A stretch of DNA of 64,000 bases from Ephemerocybe angulata (Eukaryota > Basidiomycota > Agaricomycetes > Agaricales > Psathyrellaceae). Under the pieces are notes generated by a model. It was not told the origin of the DNA, ran no database searches, and saw only the letters and a program-made list of their open reading frames with translations. Position numbers and translations under genes: made by a program. Below, in pieces: positions 1 through 12,224 of this stretch. The stretch covers positions 186,001 through 250,000 of the forward strand of contig JAACJK010000230.1 in NCBI GenBank assembly GCA_013368325.1, read 5' to 3'. Position 1 is the first letter of the stretch. Each line of letters opens with the position of its first letter.

Positions 1-305
1 TCGCGGAAGGAACCAAGGACCAGGATAATGACGATACCGATCTGAGGGGTAATCAAGGCGCCTTTCATCCCTTACCTTCACTTCTTTCACTTCATACGAG
101 TGCACGAGGAGAGTCACGAGGCCCAAACAACGTGTATCGATTCCGATAATCGTTGCCCAATCCAAGCTGGAATGAATTGTAATGCATCTGGATCGGGTCA
201 TAAGAAAGGGGCTTTGGGTATCTTGTCACCCACCACCGTTCAGCCTTGCGCCGCCATAACCTTAAAACCTGCAAAGAATGGGGATAGCACGAAGCAGTCT
301 ATCTA
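1..305. other. 3' flank of the GH5 gene, no gene seen
   Basis: This stretch lies downstream of the minus-strand glucosidase. Short open frames exist on both strands, but none has a recognisable domain, a signal peptide or a convincing splice partner. It probably holds the 3' UTR of the glucosidase gene and intergenic DNA. Confidence 0.5.
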
Positions 306-3288
306 TTAAGCATTAACCGCGACAACATAAGCAGAGAAGAAGAAAACAAAGAGCCCCAACAGGCCCACATACGGCCCAAAGTCACTCCAAAAGTCATTAA
401 CAAAGAACTCAGGCCGAGCAGCGTCCAAAGCCGGGAACACAGAAACAACGACCCGATGAACCTTCCCGGGCGTCTTCACATCATCACAGCAAACAAATAC
501 CGTTTGCCTGCTTTCGTCCCAGACATATCGATCCCCAGCCTCGAGGCCCTGCACACGAAGCTTCCGCGATTGCGAGAGCAAAGATGGATAAAAGATCTCC
601 GTCTCGGCGGCACGCAGCGATTCAGAGAGCGCAGGGTCCGTGTGGTTGGTCCATTCGTACACCATGGTGCCGGAGGTCATCTCGTATTCGAGCTTGACGG
701 GGATGCCGCAGGTCTTGGCGGGGTAGGGTCGGACGACGGATGAAAGGATCCGCCCGCCGTTGTCGAGTGAAGGGGCTGTTTGTTCGTGGAACAAAAGGGA
801 GGATGGTAGGGCCCGGCTTCGGCTGAACCAAGAGAAGTTCTCCCCGTTCCAGTCGTCGCCATAGTTGTCGGTGTTGTCCGGGTTGTAGTTCCAGAGTCTA
901 ATCGAACAATAAGCGTTGAACACTTTGAAGTGATAGAATCGACGTACGTGAACCCAACAAGCGATCTCTCTAACGCAGTGATCATGGCGTCCATCATCTT
1001 GGTCTGCCAACTAAAGTCTCCAGACTTGAAAGCCGCCTTCTTGCTGAAAGAACCGTTCAGTTGGATCGTCAACCAAGACCAATAATGCAGACATACTTCA
1101 AGTCCATGGGTATACCACATTCGCCAATGAGCACGGGTGTTTCACCCAGTGATTTCGACGCATGCTCGACGAGGTTGGCGATCTGCACGCTGTAATTGTC
1201 CCGAACCCCTTTCTGACCCCAGTAAAAGGCTTTCAGAGGGAACATGCCTCGTGACAGCCCTTGTACGTTCACGCTAAAGTTTCCAAACGCCTTGGAGAAT
1301 AGGGCGTTTAGATCATACCTAAATGCATGGTGAGGTGATGGTGCATAGAGTAAGTTGGGGTGTAGCTCACCAATGTGGTGCGTACACCATGTTGGAGATG
1401 CGGCCTTCATTGCCGAAGCTGGGTGGACAGAACTGGAGGTTGTTTGTCAGTGACGCGTTGGAAGCACCATGGAAAAGAAACGGTACCTCATTTGGAATGG
1501 GTTCGAGGAAGATAATTTTGTCGGGTTTGGACAGCTTTCGAACGCGCTCAGTCCATTCGTGGGCTAGTGGGTAGTAGCAATCGGTGTACCAGTCAACCTG
1601 AAGGAAGAAACAATAAGGAGGTTATCCAGATTGATAGGCATAGCTTCCACACCTGTTTCTTCGTTTTGGGGTGGACCTTGAAGTAGTGCTCCTGCAACAC
1701 CACCCCTTCGTTCTTGCGTGTATCCCAACCCCATACATTGTGCATTTGCCATATACACTGCCCATTAGTTGGACCGTTGTCTCGCCAAGCTTTGATCTTC
1801 TCGGTATTAAGGAGCACATGGCCGGTTAGCTTTGTCGGCATTGGGAACGAGCGAGTGTAGGTTGGGACTTCAGTCGGGTAGCCAGCACCCAGCTGGAAGG
1901 ACTGGAAAGCAGAGGCTATGGTATGCTGTGAGCGAGGACACGAGAGCCTTGGATTGCGGCCACTTACGGACATGAGATAAATGAAGATCAGTGTTATAAT
2001 CGAAGCTATGTAGAGAAGGTATTTCAAGGTATCCTCTATGAGGTTCGTTCATCATCTGGATCACTGTTGAGTCGTGTTAGAGGAGAATGAGGGAGGTGAA
2101 CGCACCTGGAACCCAAGAACGCCTTCCAAGTCTCCTACAGCCTTCACAATTTCGTCGAACATATCCAAGAAATGGCGCTGGAGGTACGCCTGAATTGATA
2201 CAGATTTACCATCCCGATCTTCAACCACCAACTTTGGCGCAAAAGCGTCTCCCGCCCAAAACAAAGTTCTGGATACCAATGAGCCTCAGTGCGTTGCTAA
2301 GGAATCTGAGGAAACGGGAAACGCACGCCATAGTCGCCGCGCTAAGCTTCTGGTATCCACACGGCCACAGTCCGCGTTCCTCTTCCACATGCCCGCCCCT
2401 TCGCTGCCCGAGAAGCCACGCTGCGCCACTAGCCTCGATGGCGTGCAAATCGAACCCCGCCACCTCCAGCGTCCAAGCAGGGGCTCCTGAGCCTCCCGAG
2501 TACCGCGACCACACATCTTGGTGAAGAGAGACGAAGGCCTTGAGGCCGTATTCTGGGAGCATAGATAGTAGCTTGCGGACGTATGCAAGGTACTCTCTGT
2601 CGTAGATACCCCTATATGGACGGACGTGAGATAAGGCGACGGTTGGGTGCTGCGTATCACGTACGGGCCTGCATGCTCTACTGCCTCCCATGTAACCAAG
2701 AAGCGGACTAGAGGTGAAGATTAATCTCAGGAGCCTATCAGTATGAACTAAGAAGATACGCACTAAAAGTCAATCCCCATCTTCGTAGACGAGCGAGATG
2801 GTCAGGCGCTTCTTCTAGAGGAAATGGTCGCCCGACGAATGTGACAGTTCTATGGTCACCAGGGAAGTTCTCGTGGTCATGATCGACTGGTCTACGCGAT
2901 CGAAGTGAGTAAATTCCATTCCATGCCGATCTTTGCAAGATAGTTGAAGACGACCCACGTTTTGGTGCATCCCGAAACGTTAACACCCCTTAGATGGCAG
3001 ACGCGACCGTACTCGTCAACAAAATGCCGGCCGTGCAACCGTATCCCGCCTCCAGTCCCCTTGTTTGACCAGTCATGAGCATATGAAGGGTTGGTTCCTG
3101 GTGTATATCCAAAGCCTAGGGATGGGTGATCTGCCTGACAGCTCCGTTGAGTACCCAGTGAGTGGTAATGCAATATCTAGAAACCGTACCTTGACGAAGT
3201 CTTTGCTCTGGTCCTTCTGAGTACTGAACGAATGAGAAACGCGGTCAACCACGACAAAGGATTGGTCGAGAGAAGAGGGTATAGACAT
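306..3288 (-). CDS. GH5 steryl-glucosidase / glucocerebrosidase (EGCrP2/EGH1-like)
   Basis: A gene of about 12 exons encoding roughly 790 aa, read on the minus strand. The start at 3288 opens a 33-codon first exon that splices into a domain with HGRHFVDEYGRVCHLRGVN, the N-terminal signature of fungal EGCrP/EGH1 glycosidases. Further family blocks follow: FVGRPFPLEEAPDHLARLRR, SLHQDVWSRYSGGSGAP, the acid/base Glu in MMNEPH (near 2050) and the nucleophile Glu in LIGECGIP (near 1120). The last exon (306 to about 895) carries the C-terminal beta domain (starting LWNYNPDNTDNYGDDWNGEN) and ends in a hydrophobic segment, PYVGLLGLFVFFFSAYVVAV, a likely membrane anchor. Introns are 50-70 nt with GT-AG ends, for example a GTAAGT donor in the exon after NEPH. 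The family hydrolyses ergosteryl-glucoside or glucosylceramide; which substrate applies here cannot be decided from sequence. No frameshift or stop was found in the spliced model, though exon edges were set by eye. Confidence 0.9.
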
Positions 3289-4084
3289 CCAAGAAAGCGA
3301 AACGAGACGAGTGAATGAGGGGCAAGTCCAAGAGCAACTGCTGTCACAGGAACGCCCGGCAGAAGCGTGGCAAAGGCCAAGAGATAATCTGATCCGTCCA
3401 TTGATCCGTTCCTCCAGCCATCCCGCTCGTACCGTTCGTACTTAGGACCCATCACTCAGCCCGGACATTCACCTATCAAACTTGGGAAAGTCATAGTCTC
3501 CTTTCTGTACTCTATGAGACTCATAGAAACTGTATGGGATAATGAAAACTTGAACGAGCACGAGACAGCGCTTGGAGGCTTTCTATTTGCCTCTATTTGA
3601 GTCAGAAGTCATAGTCGTTAGTCAGTGGGCCATCTGTGGACGACTCCAGCGCTCTCGGGCTTGACTGCACCATCATGATGAATATGGCAGGACGTCCTTG
3701 TTTCCAACCCTTTCGTCGCACCCCCGTTACTCGCCATGACAGTTGAAAACGAGGATTCGAGGATTTGTGCCAACCCAAGCTCGGGCGCTTCGTGCAAGTC
3801 AACGCGTCAAATGGTTTTGGTGGAGACCAATGAAAAATCTCGCGAATCTTGGGACATTTTTGAAGACTTTTGGCTAGGAAAAGCGGAGAGGGACCTGGGG
3901 ACTATCAGCTGGTCATACGGCATCTAAATTCGACTGCTCTGTGGGAAATGGTAGCACCATCGGAGGGTTGCATGAGAATTAGGAAGCGACTCACTGCTGG
4001 CATGCATTGATCCCGACGGAAGAACGGTCATATACATATGTGCGCCGTGGATTGCTAACTACTCGACTTCCCAGATTGCCCACC
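3289..4084. promoter_or_regulatory. divergent intergenic/promoter region
   Basis: The 796 bp separate two start codons that point away from each other, the GH5 gene to the left and carboxylesterase 1 to the right, so both promoters must lie here. A TATA-like TATACATATG at about 4031-4040 lies some 45 bp before the esterase start. Nothing else convincing was seen; small open frames here have no recognisable content. Confidence 0.45.
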
Positions 4085-6456
4085 ATGCTCAGGGCTCTCT
4101 TTTCCTTGGTCCCCCTCATAACTCTCGCAGGCGCGCTTCCCCAGGTCAAACTAGGGAAAGCAACAGTCGTAGGACAAGATGTTTCCGACAAAGTCGAGTT
4201 CTTTGGCGGTAAGACGCAGGTCTTCATACTCGATAACCTTTGACGTGGAACATTGTTGTGCTGAAACCTTCCAGGTATACCTTTCGCTGAGCCACCCCTT
4301 GGCGAACTTAGGCTCAAGCCCCCAGTCCTCAAAACCCAATTACCGCCAACTACGTTCAATGCTAGCTCATACCGCAATGCTTGTATCCAACCAGTGCGTC
4401 TTGCCAACCGACGTGATGAGGATGCAATCGATTGCTCATCGTGCATCATCCTTTGAAGCCATTCTTTGGACTGCCAGCGCCTCCTCAATCGGAGGACTGC
4501 CTTTCCATCAATATATTTCGTCCTGCCGGTATCGCCCCAACCGCGCGCCTCCCTATCGTAAGTGAAGCTATCTTCGCCATGTTCTTTGAAATCTAAAGTG
4601 ATGTATCTAGCTCTTTTGGACGTGAGTAATTACTTCCGCATTGCCCCCCTTCTAGTTTGTTGCAATCGACCTGACCTATCACTGCTTCAGCTACGGCGGC
4701 GGCTTCGCACTCGGTTCTTCTATGCTGTTCGACGCAAAGGACCTTGTCGCACGTAGCATTGAACGGGTAAGCGAAGTGTTACTGAATTCATCCAACCTCA
4801 TCTTACGAACGATCTTCCAGGGCACCCCACTGATATATGTCAATTATAACTATCGTCTTGGCCCACTCGGGTTCCCCCAGGGAAAGGAAGGTTCGCACAA
4901 GCGCCTAATGAGCACGGAAGAACCCTCATACATCTTACATACAGCTGGCGATATGGGGGCTCTAAACCTGGGATTGCGGGACCAGCTAGCTGCCCTGGAG
5001 TGGGTACAGGCAAACATCCATGCTTTCGGAGGGGATAAGAATAAGGTGAGTCAAACTGGTCTCGTTGTACCCTTAAGCAACCTAGCATCTTTGCCACAGG
5101 TTACGATCTTTGGAGAGAGTGCTGGGGCTATGTCAACTGGATTGCTGTACCTAAACCCCCAACTTGAAAAACTGGCACGAGCAGCGGTAAGCCAAATGCC
5201 AAACCATTCTTCGCGTGCCCGATACCAAACTGTCTCCTGCTCAGATTTTTGAATCAGGGTCTTCCAACGGACTAGCCGCATTCCCAGCAGCACGTAACGA
5301 CAATCTATGGAAAGGCTTTGTCGAAAAGGTTCCTTCGTGCTCCAATCTTGCTTCTTCCGGGGATACATTCACCTGCCTCAAAACGGCCTCCATTGAAGAG
5401 ATAACCGCTGCAATCAATGACAGCGCTGAAGAGTTGCGCTTGCTCCAATGGGGTCCCACACTAGATGCTGGACGTGATGGTATCTACTCCGACTACCCAT
5501 CTCGCCTATATGAGAAAGGTCACTTCGCTCGCCTGCCATTCATTGCAGGGACCAATCGCGACGAAGGTGCGCATTTCGCTCGTTCTGAAGTCGGGTACAT
5601 GGTCTTATCCATTTAACAGGGACTCTCTTCGCCATTCAGACGAAACTTTCAGATGAAGATTTGAAAGACATGCTTGTGATTCAGCATTCCCCCGCGATTA
5701 CCTCCCAGGTGGGGTTGAATAGCACCGTTGATAAGATTCTCGAGCTATACCCCGACGATCCTACTATTGGCTCCCCCTATGGAACGGGTGCAGAATTGTT
5801 TGGACTGCCATCGTCGTACAAAAGACATGCCTCCCTATGTGAATTCATTCTTCCTATATCATGTGCCAATGAGCTGACTGTTGTATCAGTTGGCGACATA
5901 ACCTTCGCCGCCCCTCGCCGTCAATGGTCACAGGCCGCAGCGAAGGCCGGGGTGAAGTCATACGGTTATCTTTTCACGCAACCACAACCATCTCAACCAC
6001 TCGGAGGTTAGTAATTATAGATACAACGATACTTCTGTCGGCCTCGTCTGACCGTATTTAGTGACCCACGGGGCGGAAGTACCATACGTGTACGCTCAGC
6101 CTCCCCCTACCGATTCCGCTGGCCAGGGTATGAGCGCTATCATCGCGGACTACTGGATTTCCTTCACGGTTTCCCTAGATCCCAACGACGGCAAAGGTGT
6201 CAAACGTGCGTCGCCCTTCCACATCAGAAGACATCCTGAGCCTCAAAAACATTATACATATAGGACCGGAATGGCCTCAATATACGACCAAAAACCAGGT
6301 ACGCCTTGCGCAGCTCATCCTGAAATGAAATTGTAATTGAACGTGGCCCAGGTTTTGCTGCAGTTGGAGGGTGGGAACACGACAGTTATCAAGGACGACT
6401 TCCGAAAAGAGCAGATTGGCTTCCTAATCAAGAATTCGCTTATTCTACGACGCTAG
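4085..6456 (+). CDS. secreted type-B carboxylesterase/lipase, copy 1
   Basis: A multi-exon alpha/beta-hydrolase of about 540 aa. The ATG at 4085 follows CCCACC and opens a hydrophobic signal peptide, MLRALFSLVPLITLAGALP. An earlier in-frame ATG at 4007 would only bury that peptide. Introns of 50-100 nt (first one 4209-4274) split the protein into small exons. The oxyanion-hole block is FWTYGGGF, the nucleophile elbow is FGESAGA (near 5110), the acidic residue is Glu in TNRDEG (near 5560) and the histidine lies in THGAEVPYVY (near 6065), so the Ser-Glu-His triad is complete. The final exon ends IKNSLILRR and TAG. It likely hydrolyses carboxylic esters outside the cell; the substrate is unknown. 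It is a tandem paralogue of the next gene, with the same intron order, separated by 833 bp. One intron (CIQP to PFFGLPAPPQSEDC) needs an acceptor at about 4456 and deserves transcript support. Confidence 0.88.
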
Positions 6457-7289
6457 CGATACAGTACTTGGAGATATGCCTCACCTCAATGCACTGCCAT
6501 ATCGAGTATACTTCATGTCGTGCCTTGGGTGGCCTTGCGTCCATCACTGTGTGGAGGTCCGTTCTCTCAGCTCCAGGTAGCTCCAGGTGTCGTCATATTA
6601 TTCTCGCCGGCTTTGCTGCCTGGAGTTGGCCTCGAGGACCGGTGATTCAAGATTTCCCCTCATTTGTACTGACATTCTACATGTTTTATCTGTCAGGGCT
6701 GGACAGGGGTACCCACAACGCCTTCGCGGCCAGTGCATGCCCGGTTCAGGGGTCATATCTCCCAGCCCTACTCCGCAGTGATTCCCAGTACGATGATTGT
6801 CTACGCTTCCGATTCACCACACCAGCGCTAAAAGCTCTCATCGCATGATTTTTATCAGAACATCAAGTGCATTGCTTCGAAAAGGTCCTTCAGTGAATCC
6901 GTCTGTACCCGCGTCTGTCAAGTCACTTCCTCCAGATCCCACATGGATGATGATGATGGGCCCGACTGATGGCTTAAATATAACGGAGGCAACTTGAACA
7001 CCCGCGCGTCAGGTACGCAAGGGGACGCATTCTACTCCACGCATGCGCAGTAAGAACTCTCAAGTGCTGGCTCACTAATCTCTCGCAACTATTACGCGTG
7101 TACAACCTGCCCTGAGGTGAGAATCAATGACATTATCACCTGTACGCACTTTGATTAGTATTCCCTCCAGCACGATTTAGTGGGAATGTACCAAAGATCC
7201 GGCGTCCGAAACGTTCCTTTTGTTCAGATGACGGAAGGGCCGGACATATAAGGGCAGCGTGGATAACGAATAGCCCAACCCCTCAGTCC
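6457..7289. other. intergenic region between the two carboxylesterases
   Basis: No gene is recognised. A 126-codon open frame (6468-6848) has no domain and biased composition. A short direct repeat AGCTCCAGG occurs near 6570. The 3' end holds the promoter of the second esterase. Confidence 0.5.
7247..7252 (+). promoter_or_regulatory. TATA box of carboxylesterase 2
   Basis: TATAAG stands 43 bp upstream of the start codon of the second carboxylesterase, a usual distance for a short-leader fungal gene. The call rests on position and sequence only. Confidence 0.45.
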
Positions 7290-9691
7290 ATGATGGCCGT
7301 GTTCAAGGTTCTCTGCTCCTTGCTCGGTCTCCTCACTGTTGTCGACGCCCATGCTCAAGTCCAGCTTGGCAAAGCGACTCTCGTGGGGCGAGATGTCTCT
7401 GATACGGTTCAGTTCTTTGGTGGTGAGTATACCTAAATCCTCCCTCCCGCCAGAGCATCCTCACTCATATACTGTCTAGCAATCCCGTTTGCCGACCCTC
7501 CCCTTGGTCAATTGAGGCTTAAACCCCCTGTCCTCAAAACTCGGCTACCTCCAGCTGTCTTTAACGCGACTGCATACGGGAAAGCTTGCATCCAGCCAGT
7601 GCGTTGTCGAGCTACGAAAAACCGCAGTATGACTAATTGAGAGCAGCCGGATGAGGAGGGTGTTAGCCCACCTCAATCGGAGGACTGCTTATTTATTAAC
7701 GTGTACCGCCCCAGCAGCGTTCCCTTGACTAGAAAGCTTCCTATTGTAAGACAAATGCATACTCTTCACCTGCACGTAGCTGACCTGAAGGCCCACAGTT
7801 GTTTTGGACGTGAGTTACCCAAGGGGACAACGTCACCTTGGCTAGCAATGGATGTCTGACCTGATACTATTACACACCAGTTACGGTGGGAGCTTCACCA
7901 CAGGCTCGTCAACGATATTCGATGGGAAGGATCTCGTTGCGCGCAGCATTAAACGCGTGCGTACCCTGTTAACCCCACTGATTTGACACGCCTAAAGTTA
8001 TTTCTCGGCCTACCCAGGGTACTCCAATGATCTATGTCAACTTCAATTATCGCCTGGGACCTTTAGGATTCCCTCAAGGGCAGGAAGGTATGTTCGAACT
8101 TCCTCTGGCCAATGCAAGGACTTCTCTCACAGACTCACCCTCACACGTCGTACACAGCGGATGACAAGAGGGCTTTGAACCTCGGCATTCTGGATCAGAT
8201 TGCTGCCCTTGAGTGGGTTCAAGCAAATATCCACGCTTTTGGAGGCGACGAAGACAAGGTAATCTTACATGCAGTCTCATTACATTATCGGGTCTCTCAA
8301 TATTATGATCGCAGGTCACAATCTCAGGGGAGAGTGCTGGTGCTATCATGACTGGAGTTCTCTTTTTGAACCCCCATCTTGGAAGGCTAGCAAGAGCAGG
8401 GGTAAGTCGATTCCCTCTGATCACCAAGCCACCCGCCTTATCCGGTATTTGCACAGATACTCGAATCCGGATCGCCGAATGGGATTGCTGCAAATCCAGC
8501 TTCTCGAAATGAAGCCGCCTGGAAGTCTTTCGTCGAGAAGGTCCCGTCGTGCGCCGGTGTGGCTGGCACTGCCGAAACATTCTCTTGCCTTAAGAACGCC
8601 ACGACGGACGACATCGCGGCCGCGGTCCATCAAAGTATTTCTCAGTCATTGTCTCCCGTATGGGCTCCAACACTCGATCCCGGCCGTGGTGGACTTATCC
8701 CTGATTATCCATCCCGCCTTTACGAGAAGGGGTATTTTTCTCGCCTCCCTTTTATTGCAGGCACCAACACCGATGAAGGTCTGTCTTCCATTTCCCTCTG
8801 TTGCTCCGTTAGACTTCAGTTCCAATCTCATCTGGCTTCGACAGGGACACTATTTTCCATTCAGCAACCACTGACGGATGAGCTGTTGAAGGGCATACTT
8901 ATATCGGAGTACTCCCCTGCAGCTACCTCCATAGCAGAGCTGACAAGCGTTGCCGACACCCTACTCAAGCTGTACCCTGCAGACCCGACAGTCGGTTCCC
9001 CGTACGGGACAGGAGATGAACTATTCGGCTTACCTGCGTCTTATAAACGGGTTGCTTCTGTAGGTAGGTAAACTTCGAGAATTAGGTCTCGGCTGAACGA
9101 TCCGACGCTAATCGATATTACTCTACACAGTGGGTGATGTGAACTTCGACGCGCCACGGCGGCAGTGGGCGCGGGCTGCAGCGAAAGCGGGAGTCAAATC
9201 GTATGGGTACCACTTCACACAACCACAGCCTGTTCCCGCCCTTGGAGGTGAGTAACCCTCGCGTGGGAGGATAACCAGAAATCTTAATACTCGCGTCCAG
9301 TTTATCATAGCGCAGAAATAGTGTATGTTTACGCTCAGCCTCCCCCAACCGACCCCACTGGCCAGACTATAAGTTCCATCATCGCGGATTATTGGATATC
9401 TTTCACGGTTTCCCTGAACCCTAATGATGGAAAGGGCGTCAAACGTTAGTTTTTTATTCCATCTATACCCACTGTACGTGAGCTGAATCCTGCAAAGGTC
9501 CTAATTGGCCCCAATATACCACGACGAACCAGGTATGTTTCAAGTCCCTACAGCAAGCAAATGTCGTCCAACTGATCATGCTACAGGTTCTATTGCAGCT
9601 GGAAGCGGGGAATACGACAACTGTCAAGGACGACTTCCGAAAAGACCAGATTGACTTTCTCATCAAGAATTCCCTCGTGCTGCGACGATAG
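7290..9691 (+). CDS. secreted type-B carboxylesterase/lipase, copy 2
   Basis: A paralogue of the preceding gene with the same intron layout, about 540 aa. Two adjacent ATGs (7290 and 7293) open a signal peptide, [20 protein letters not shown], followed by [20 protein letters not shown], which aligns with copy 1. The catalytic Ser is in SGESAGA (near 8330), the Glu in TNTDEG (near 8770) and the His in VYHSAE (near 9303). The oxyanion-hole block reads FWTYGGSF, so the third glycine of the usual GGGF is serine. The last exon ends IKNSLVLRR and TAG at 9691. Function is probably hydrolysis of secreted or extracellular esters; substrate unknown. A TATA box lies 43 bp upstream. Copies 1 and 2 differ at many positions, so this is an old tandem duplication, unlike the near-identical array to the right. 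Confidence 0.88.
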
Positions 9692-10049
9692 CGGTGCAGA
9701 GACAGAGATGTACTTTACTTCGCCCAATATAAGCTAGTAGTAGATACTTAACCTTAGCTTATCTTCGCGAATCTTCTGGAGCTATCGTACATAAGTAAGT
9801 GCAGCATGTTACGGCGGTGGGGCGAGGTGGTGGCTGAACTTCAGGGAGCCTGCCGGCGCTCGCGGGTCATCACATTACACTCCAATTCAATTTAGCGCCC
9901 GACTCGGCAACCGGCTCCGATGAGGCAGGATGAGGCCTGAGGCCTCGTGTTGCTTGGGTAAGCTCTTTCCACGGCCAGCCATTGTCCTGATCGATCGATA
10001 AGTGCGGCCAGGTTGAACCCCAACTTGCACGACGTACGCAATCTTCGCC
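9692..10049. other. intergenic region, no gene seen
   Basis: This separates the second esterase from the F-box gene. It contains repeated ATGAGGC and AGGCCT words around 9918-9950, but no recognisable gene, RNA or mobile element. Confidence 0.5.
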
Positions 10050-11762
10050 ATGGATTCTCGGTTTCTACATCTTCTGGAGAGTAACATTGCCCCAACCCCA
10101 CTCGAAGTCGTCGCCATCCAAGCGGAAGTGGAGCGCTTGACCTCGAAGACCCATCCAACCCAGCACGATCCAGAGCTCGAAGCCACGTTGGAGCGATACC
10201 GCGGCATCCTTTCCCCTATTCGCCAGATTCCGAGCGAAATATGGGGAGAGATCTTCTGCTTTGCAACACCAGTTGTCGTGGATAGTCGGGCCAAGGATGA
10301 CCTGATTGACCTCTGCTGTGTTTCCTCGGCCTGGCACGAAGCCGCGCGTCATGCTCACGCCCTATGGGCGAACATCAGACTGGTACCCTTACCGGAAGGA
10401 AGGCAATACATCTACAACAATCTCGTTTCATGGCTCGCTCGGTCAGGGGACTTGAAGAAGGGATTGGAATACAGATCCAACGAATGGTGGGACTATGATC
10501 ACGAGGACGACGAGGAGGAAGGTTTTTGCCCATGCCATAGCGGGGGGAGCTGCATGTGGATAGAAGATCCCGTGGTTACAAGGCTTCTAACGGAGGGTCC
10601 GCTACTCCTGCATCGCGTCAGCTTCCAAAACATGTATCCCCGATGCGTTGGAAACGCGATGCGATCCTTTCAAGTCGCGAAGAGTGGGTCACCTTCAACA
10701 CAACCGTGGAATCGGATTCAAGAGTTGGAGCTCAATATCCACACTGAGTCCTGGCAGGGAGGTTGGGACAGGTCCTCGGAACTTCCTTTCAGACTGATAC
10801 CTCCCTCGGTGACATCCTTGTTGATTTGCCTCCCCCGTTATCGCAAGGCCTTTGATGACGAAATGGAGTGCCAGCGGGCGAAAATTGACATCGCGCCAGC
10901 TGTTCTCGGACAGCTGACATCACTGGTCCTGGTATGCGAGTGGGGTCCTCTTCACATTGCTACCATGTTGCACCATTGCAGGAATCTGGAGACACTCCGT
11001 CTTGAGTTTGGTCCTGCAGGCATCTGCACACGAGAATTAGAATTCATCCATGAGCTCGATGACCCTTTCATTCGCCGAGTGCAAGTAGAAGGTGGGATCC
11101 ATCTTTCCAAGCTGCACACCCTTCGGATATATGATGGCGCCCAAAGTCCCATTCTGTTTCTGCAATTGATCAAGACGCCTGCACTCCGGTTCCTCGATCT
11201 CGAAACCACCGGATCTGCAAGCATCTGTCCGAATTGGACAGAAGCACTTGATGGGTTTGTCACCCGGTCAGGTTGCGCTCGGAGTATCCAATCCTTGCGT
11301 CTTGCCAGCGACAGCCGGGGCTATTCCCTAGAAAAGCGATACTTCAACGAAAAGACCGGCCTCTTCCTCTCCTCCCTTTCCTCCCTCAAATACCTCACAT
11401 TTACCAATTTGCCCATAGTCCCGGTGCTTCGCACGGATTTCCAGAATATCGAAGACCCTTTGAATCATGGCTGGCATCCTCAACTTCAGTCTCTTCAATT
11501 CCTTCATTGTTGGGAATATTACCCCTCTCTCAATTTTGACCAGTTGCTCATATCGCTCAGGAAAAGGGGGCGTCAAGCTCCTTGCTTGATAAAAATCGAG
11601 GAGTGTGTAGAATGTGCTGAGTTGCAGGACGCCGAACACCAGCTCCGCACGATGTCGGAGCTATTGAGAGCCGAGTTGGGTATATCGTTATGTTTTTCGC
11701 CTGGTATTGAGACTGCATTAGCCCAGACCTTTAAAAATTCTTCTCTCTTTTGGAAGCACTAG
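10050..11762 (+). CDS. F-box domain protein (agaricomycete type), single exon
   Basis: An uninterrupted frame of 570 codons, starting at an ATG in the context CGCCATGG. The N-terminal 55 residues form a probable coiled coil with alternating charged and hydrophobic residues, followed by ILSPIRQIPSEIWGEIFCFA (about residues 53-72), which fits the F-box pattern L/I-P-x-E-I/L-x-x-I-F. The rest is rich in leucine with short LRR-like stretches (for example SSLSSLKYLTFTNLPIVPVL near residue 450), usual for the large F-box families of agaricomycetes. Such proteins recruit substrates to SCF ubiquitin ligases through Skp1; the substrate is unknown. The gene is single copy here and is the last gene before the tandem array. 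It has no introns, unlike its neighbours. Confidence 0.85.
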   Translation: MDSRFLHLLESNIAPTPLEVVAIQAEVERLTSKTHPTQHDPELEATLERYRGILSPIRQIPSEIWGEIFCFATPVVVDSRAKDDLIDLCCVSSAWHEAARHAHALWANIRLVPLPEGRQYIYNNLVSWLARSGDLKKGLEYRSNEWWDYDHEDDEEEGFCPCHSGGSCMWIEDPVVTRLLTEGPLLLHRVSFQNMYPRCVGNAMRSFQVAKSGSPSTQPWNRIQELELNIHTESWQGGWDRSSELPFRLIPPSVTSLLICLPRYRKAFDDEMECQRAKIDIAPAVLGQLTSLVLVCEWGPLHIATMLHHCRNLETLRLEFGPAGICTRELEFIHELDDPFIRRVQVEGGIHLSKLHTLRIYDGAQSPILFLQLIKTPALRFLDLETTGSASICPNWTEALDGFVTRSGCARSIQSLRLASDSRGYSLEKRYFNEKTGLFLSSLSSLKYLTFTNLPIVPVLRTDFQNIEDPLNHGWHPQLQSLQFLHCWEYYPSLNFDQLLISLRKRGRQAPCLIKIEECVECAELQDAEHQLRTMSELLRAELGISLCFSPGIETALAQTFKNSSLFWKH

Positions 11763-12082
11763 TGCCGAGGTTTACTACTTAAGACTATGTATCTAGTGTC
11801 AAAACCTTTTGGGCCGCCTCAGTTGAGACTTGTCTGCCTGAAAGCCGGCGCCCCTCGTATCCGTGAGCCATTGGAAGAGTACTTAAACTGCATCAACACG
11901 GAATATCATTAATTCATTATCCACCACCGATCACGACAACCGCTTCAGTGCCCAGACTCGGGCGAATGGCTTATCTACTGGCCATCCCAAACTGAGCCCC
12001 CGCCGTCTCGGTGCGGTCCATGAGCGACAAGTACGTCGCGCCACACATCTCCATTCCGGTTAAGCGCCCAACCTGGAGGCCC
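11763..12082. other. unique flank left of the tandem array
   Basis: About 320 bp between the F-box stop and the point where similarity to the repeat units begins (AGAGGGCAAGGGCCATAGAT near 12,086). No gene is seen. The DNA just left of the boundary is not found before the other GT90 copies, so it may be part of the original promoter of the first GT90 gene. Confidence 0.5.
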
Positions 12083-12224
12083 AAAAGAGGGCAAGGGCCA
12101 TAGATTCAAACACTACACAACAGAGTCCAGCCGGCGGATCAGCTGTGCTCACTGCCAACAGCTCGTCGTCGTCGTCCGATAATTATTGTACGCGCGCACC
12201 GCCGTTGGCCAGCCCAACGAGAAG

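Noticed and set aside
6468..6848. 126-codon frame between the two esterases
   Set aside because: No domain, no splice partner and no similarity to neighbours; likely chance.
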